Translations under genes and position numbers: made by a program
Assembly: GCA_030148325.1 (NCBI GenBank)
Contig: JASBTR010000162.1
Span: 1 to 46,338, forward strand
DNA length: 46,338 bases
Direction of reading: 5' to 3'
Source: Gammaproteobacteria bacterium
GTDB lineage: Bacteria > Pseudomonadota > Gammaproteobacteria > UBA6429 > Thiohalophilaceae
The notes under the pieces: model-generated
Databases searched by the model: none
The model's input: the letters and a program-made list of their open reading frames with translations, nothing else
Told to the model about the DNA's origin: nothing
In this document: positions 45,851 through 46,338 of the stretch, piece by piece
Layout of the letters: each line of letters opens with the position of its first letter
How positions within the stretch are numbered: position 1 is the stretch's first letter

Positions 45851-46338
45851 TGGGGAGGAGCGCCGGAGCCGCGGACGAAGAGCGACGGCGCCGACGCCGG
45901 CGAGCGATCCGAGCGTGAGGAGCGACCTCGCCCGCGGATGCGTCTGCAACCAGGTGTAGCCGCTCCACCCACGGGCCCAGGAGCCGAAGTCGCCTTCCGT
46001 GCGGCGCTCCTCCCGCCGGGGGGCGAACAACGTTCCCTGGGAGCCGCCGGGCGCGGGGACGGAGGACCGCTCCAGCGGCGTCAACCGAGCGAGCAAGGCG
46101 TCCATCAACCCGGGGAGGAGCGCCTGGCCGAAGGCGATCGTCCGGCCGGCGCCGCCTGCCCACAGGTCCCGAACCGGGTGCTCCGCCGCGTAGAGCACAC
46201 AGTCGGCCACGACGGAGGGCCGGTAGATCGGGGGTGGCCCCTTGGGCTCGACGTCCAGGTTGTGCGGCAAACGGCGCTCCGAGCTGCCCGTCCGCACCGG
46301 GAACAATCCGCGGCACTCCATAGTTGAGTGATGCAGAC
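45839..46338 (-). CDS. C-terminal part of a short-chain dehydrogenase, cut by the window edge
   Basis: About 166 residues are visible. PPPIYRPSVVADCVLYAAEHPVR then DLWAGGAGRTIAFGQALLP are typical of the C-terminal half of a large actinobacterial SDR group in which PPVYDP-like and AAEHP-like motifs recur. The Rossmann core and catalytic residues would lie beyond 46338. An ATG at 46321 exists but leaves no catalytic domain, so the gene is treated as partial. The tail is basic (ALRPRLRRSSPH). The substrate is unknown. Confidence 0.75.
   Translation of the reverse strand, partial: LHHSTMECRGLFPVRTGSSERRLPHNLDVEPKGPPPIYRPSVVADCVLYAAEHPVRDLWAGGAGRTIAFGQALLPGLMDALLARLTPLERSSVPAPGGSQGTLFAPRREERRTEGDFGSWARGWSGYTWLQTHPRARSLLTLGSLAGVGAVALRPRLRRSSPHLA

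Noticed and set aside
45745-45972. Upstream extension of nrtR
   Set aside because: Low-complexity sequence overlapping the SDR gene and the tandem repeat; a strong AGGAGG precedes GTG 45744.

Overview
The window is two unrelated genomes joined at about position 41,707. Positions 1 to about 41,706 read as a gammaproteobacterium: rnhA/mltD context, FabI, PpiD, a YejABEF-type importer, WbpV-WbpL-WbpM-type O-antigen genes, moderate G+C and many intergenic palindromes. Positions from about 41,707 to 46,338 are very G+C-rich and actinobacterial (nadA-nadB-nadC with nrtR, AGGAGG-type ribosome binding sites). The join lies inside one open frame that fuses the first ~139 residues of NadC to a PpiD lacking its N-terminus. 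Neither gene is complete, so a chimeric (metagenomic) assembly is far more likely than gene transfer.

Layout of the gammaproteobacterial part. 0-8 kb: methyltransferase and rnhA, divergent mltD, a membrane Ser/Thr kinase with a downstream lipoprotein, and a PPK2 polyphosphate kinase. 8-19 kb: a chemoreceptor; a 1135-residue fusion of a molybdopterin oxidoreductase with a cysteine desulfurase, bracketed by two direct copies of a composite repeat; a DUF302/DUF5996/LtrA group; a CDGSH-like small protein; EgtD; and a LuxR solo. 19-26 kb: a four-gene oligopeptide ABC importer whose binding protein carries a C-terminal membrane anchor. 26-34 kb: fabI, then a cluster resembling the mycobacterial polyprenyl-phosphoryl-arabinose pathway (HAD-UbiA, DprE1-like, DprE2-like, an epimerase, an FAD protein and GtrA). 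34-40 kb: O-antigen-type genes (WbpM-like, WbpL-like and WbpV-like) and a dicarboxylate/amino-acid symporter. 40-41.7 kb: truncated ppiD.

The actinobacterial part is a de novo NAD operon (nadA-nadB-nadC, with overlapping stop/start codons) behind two tandem palindromes that look like NrtR operators, then nrtR and the end of a short-chain dehydrogenase.

The most unusual item is the Mo-enzyme/cysteine desulfurase fusion, which may sulfurate its own cofactor or receive sulfur in cis. Next are the arabinose-type lipid-sugar cluster and the nested intergenic palindromes. No tRNA, rRNA, CRISPR array, transposase or integrase was found. All functions are read from motifs; no database search was run.
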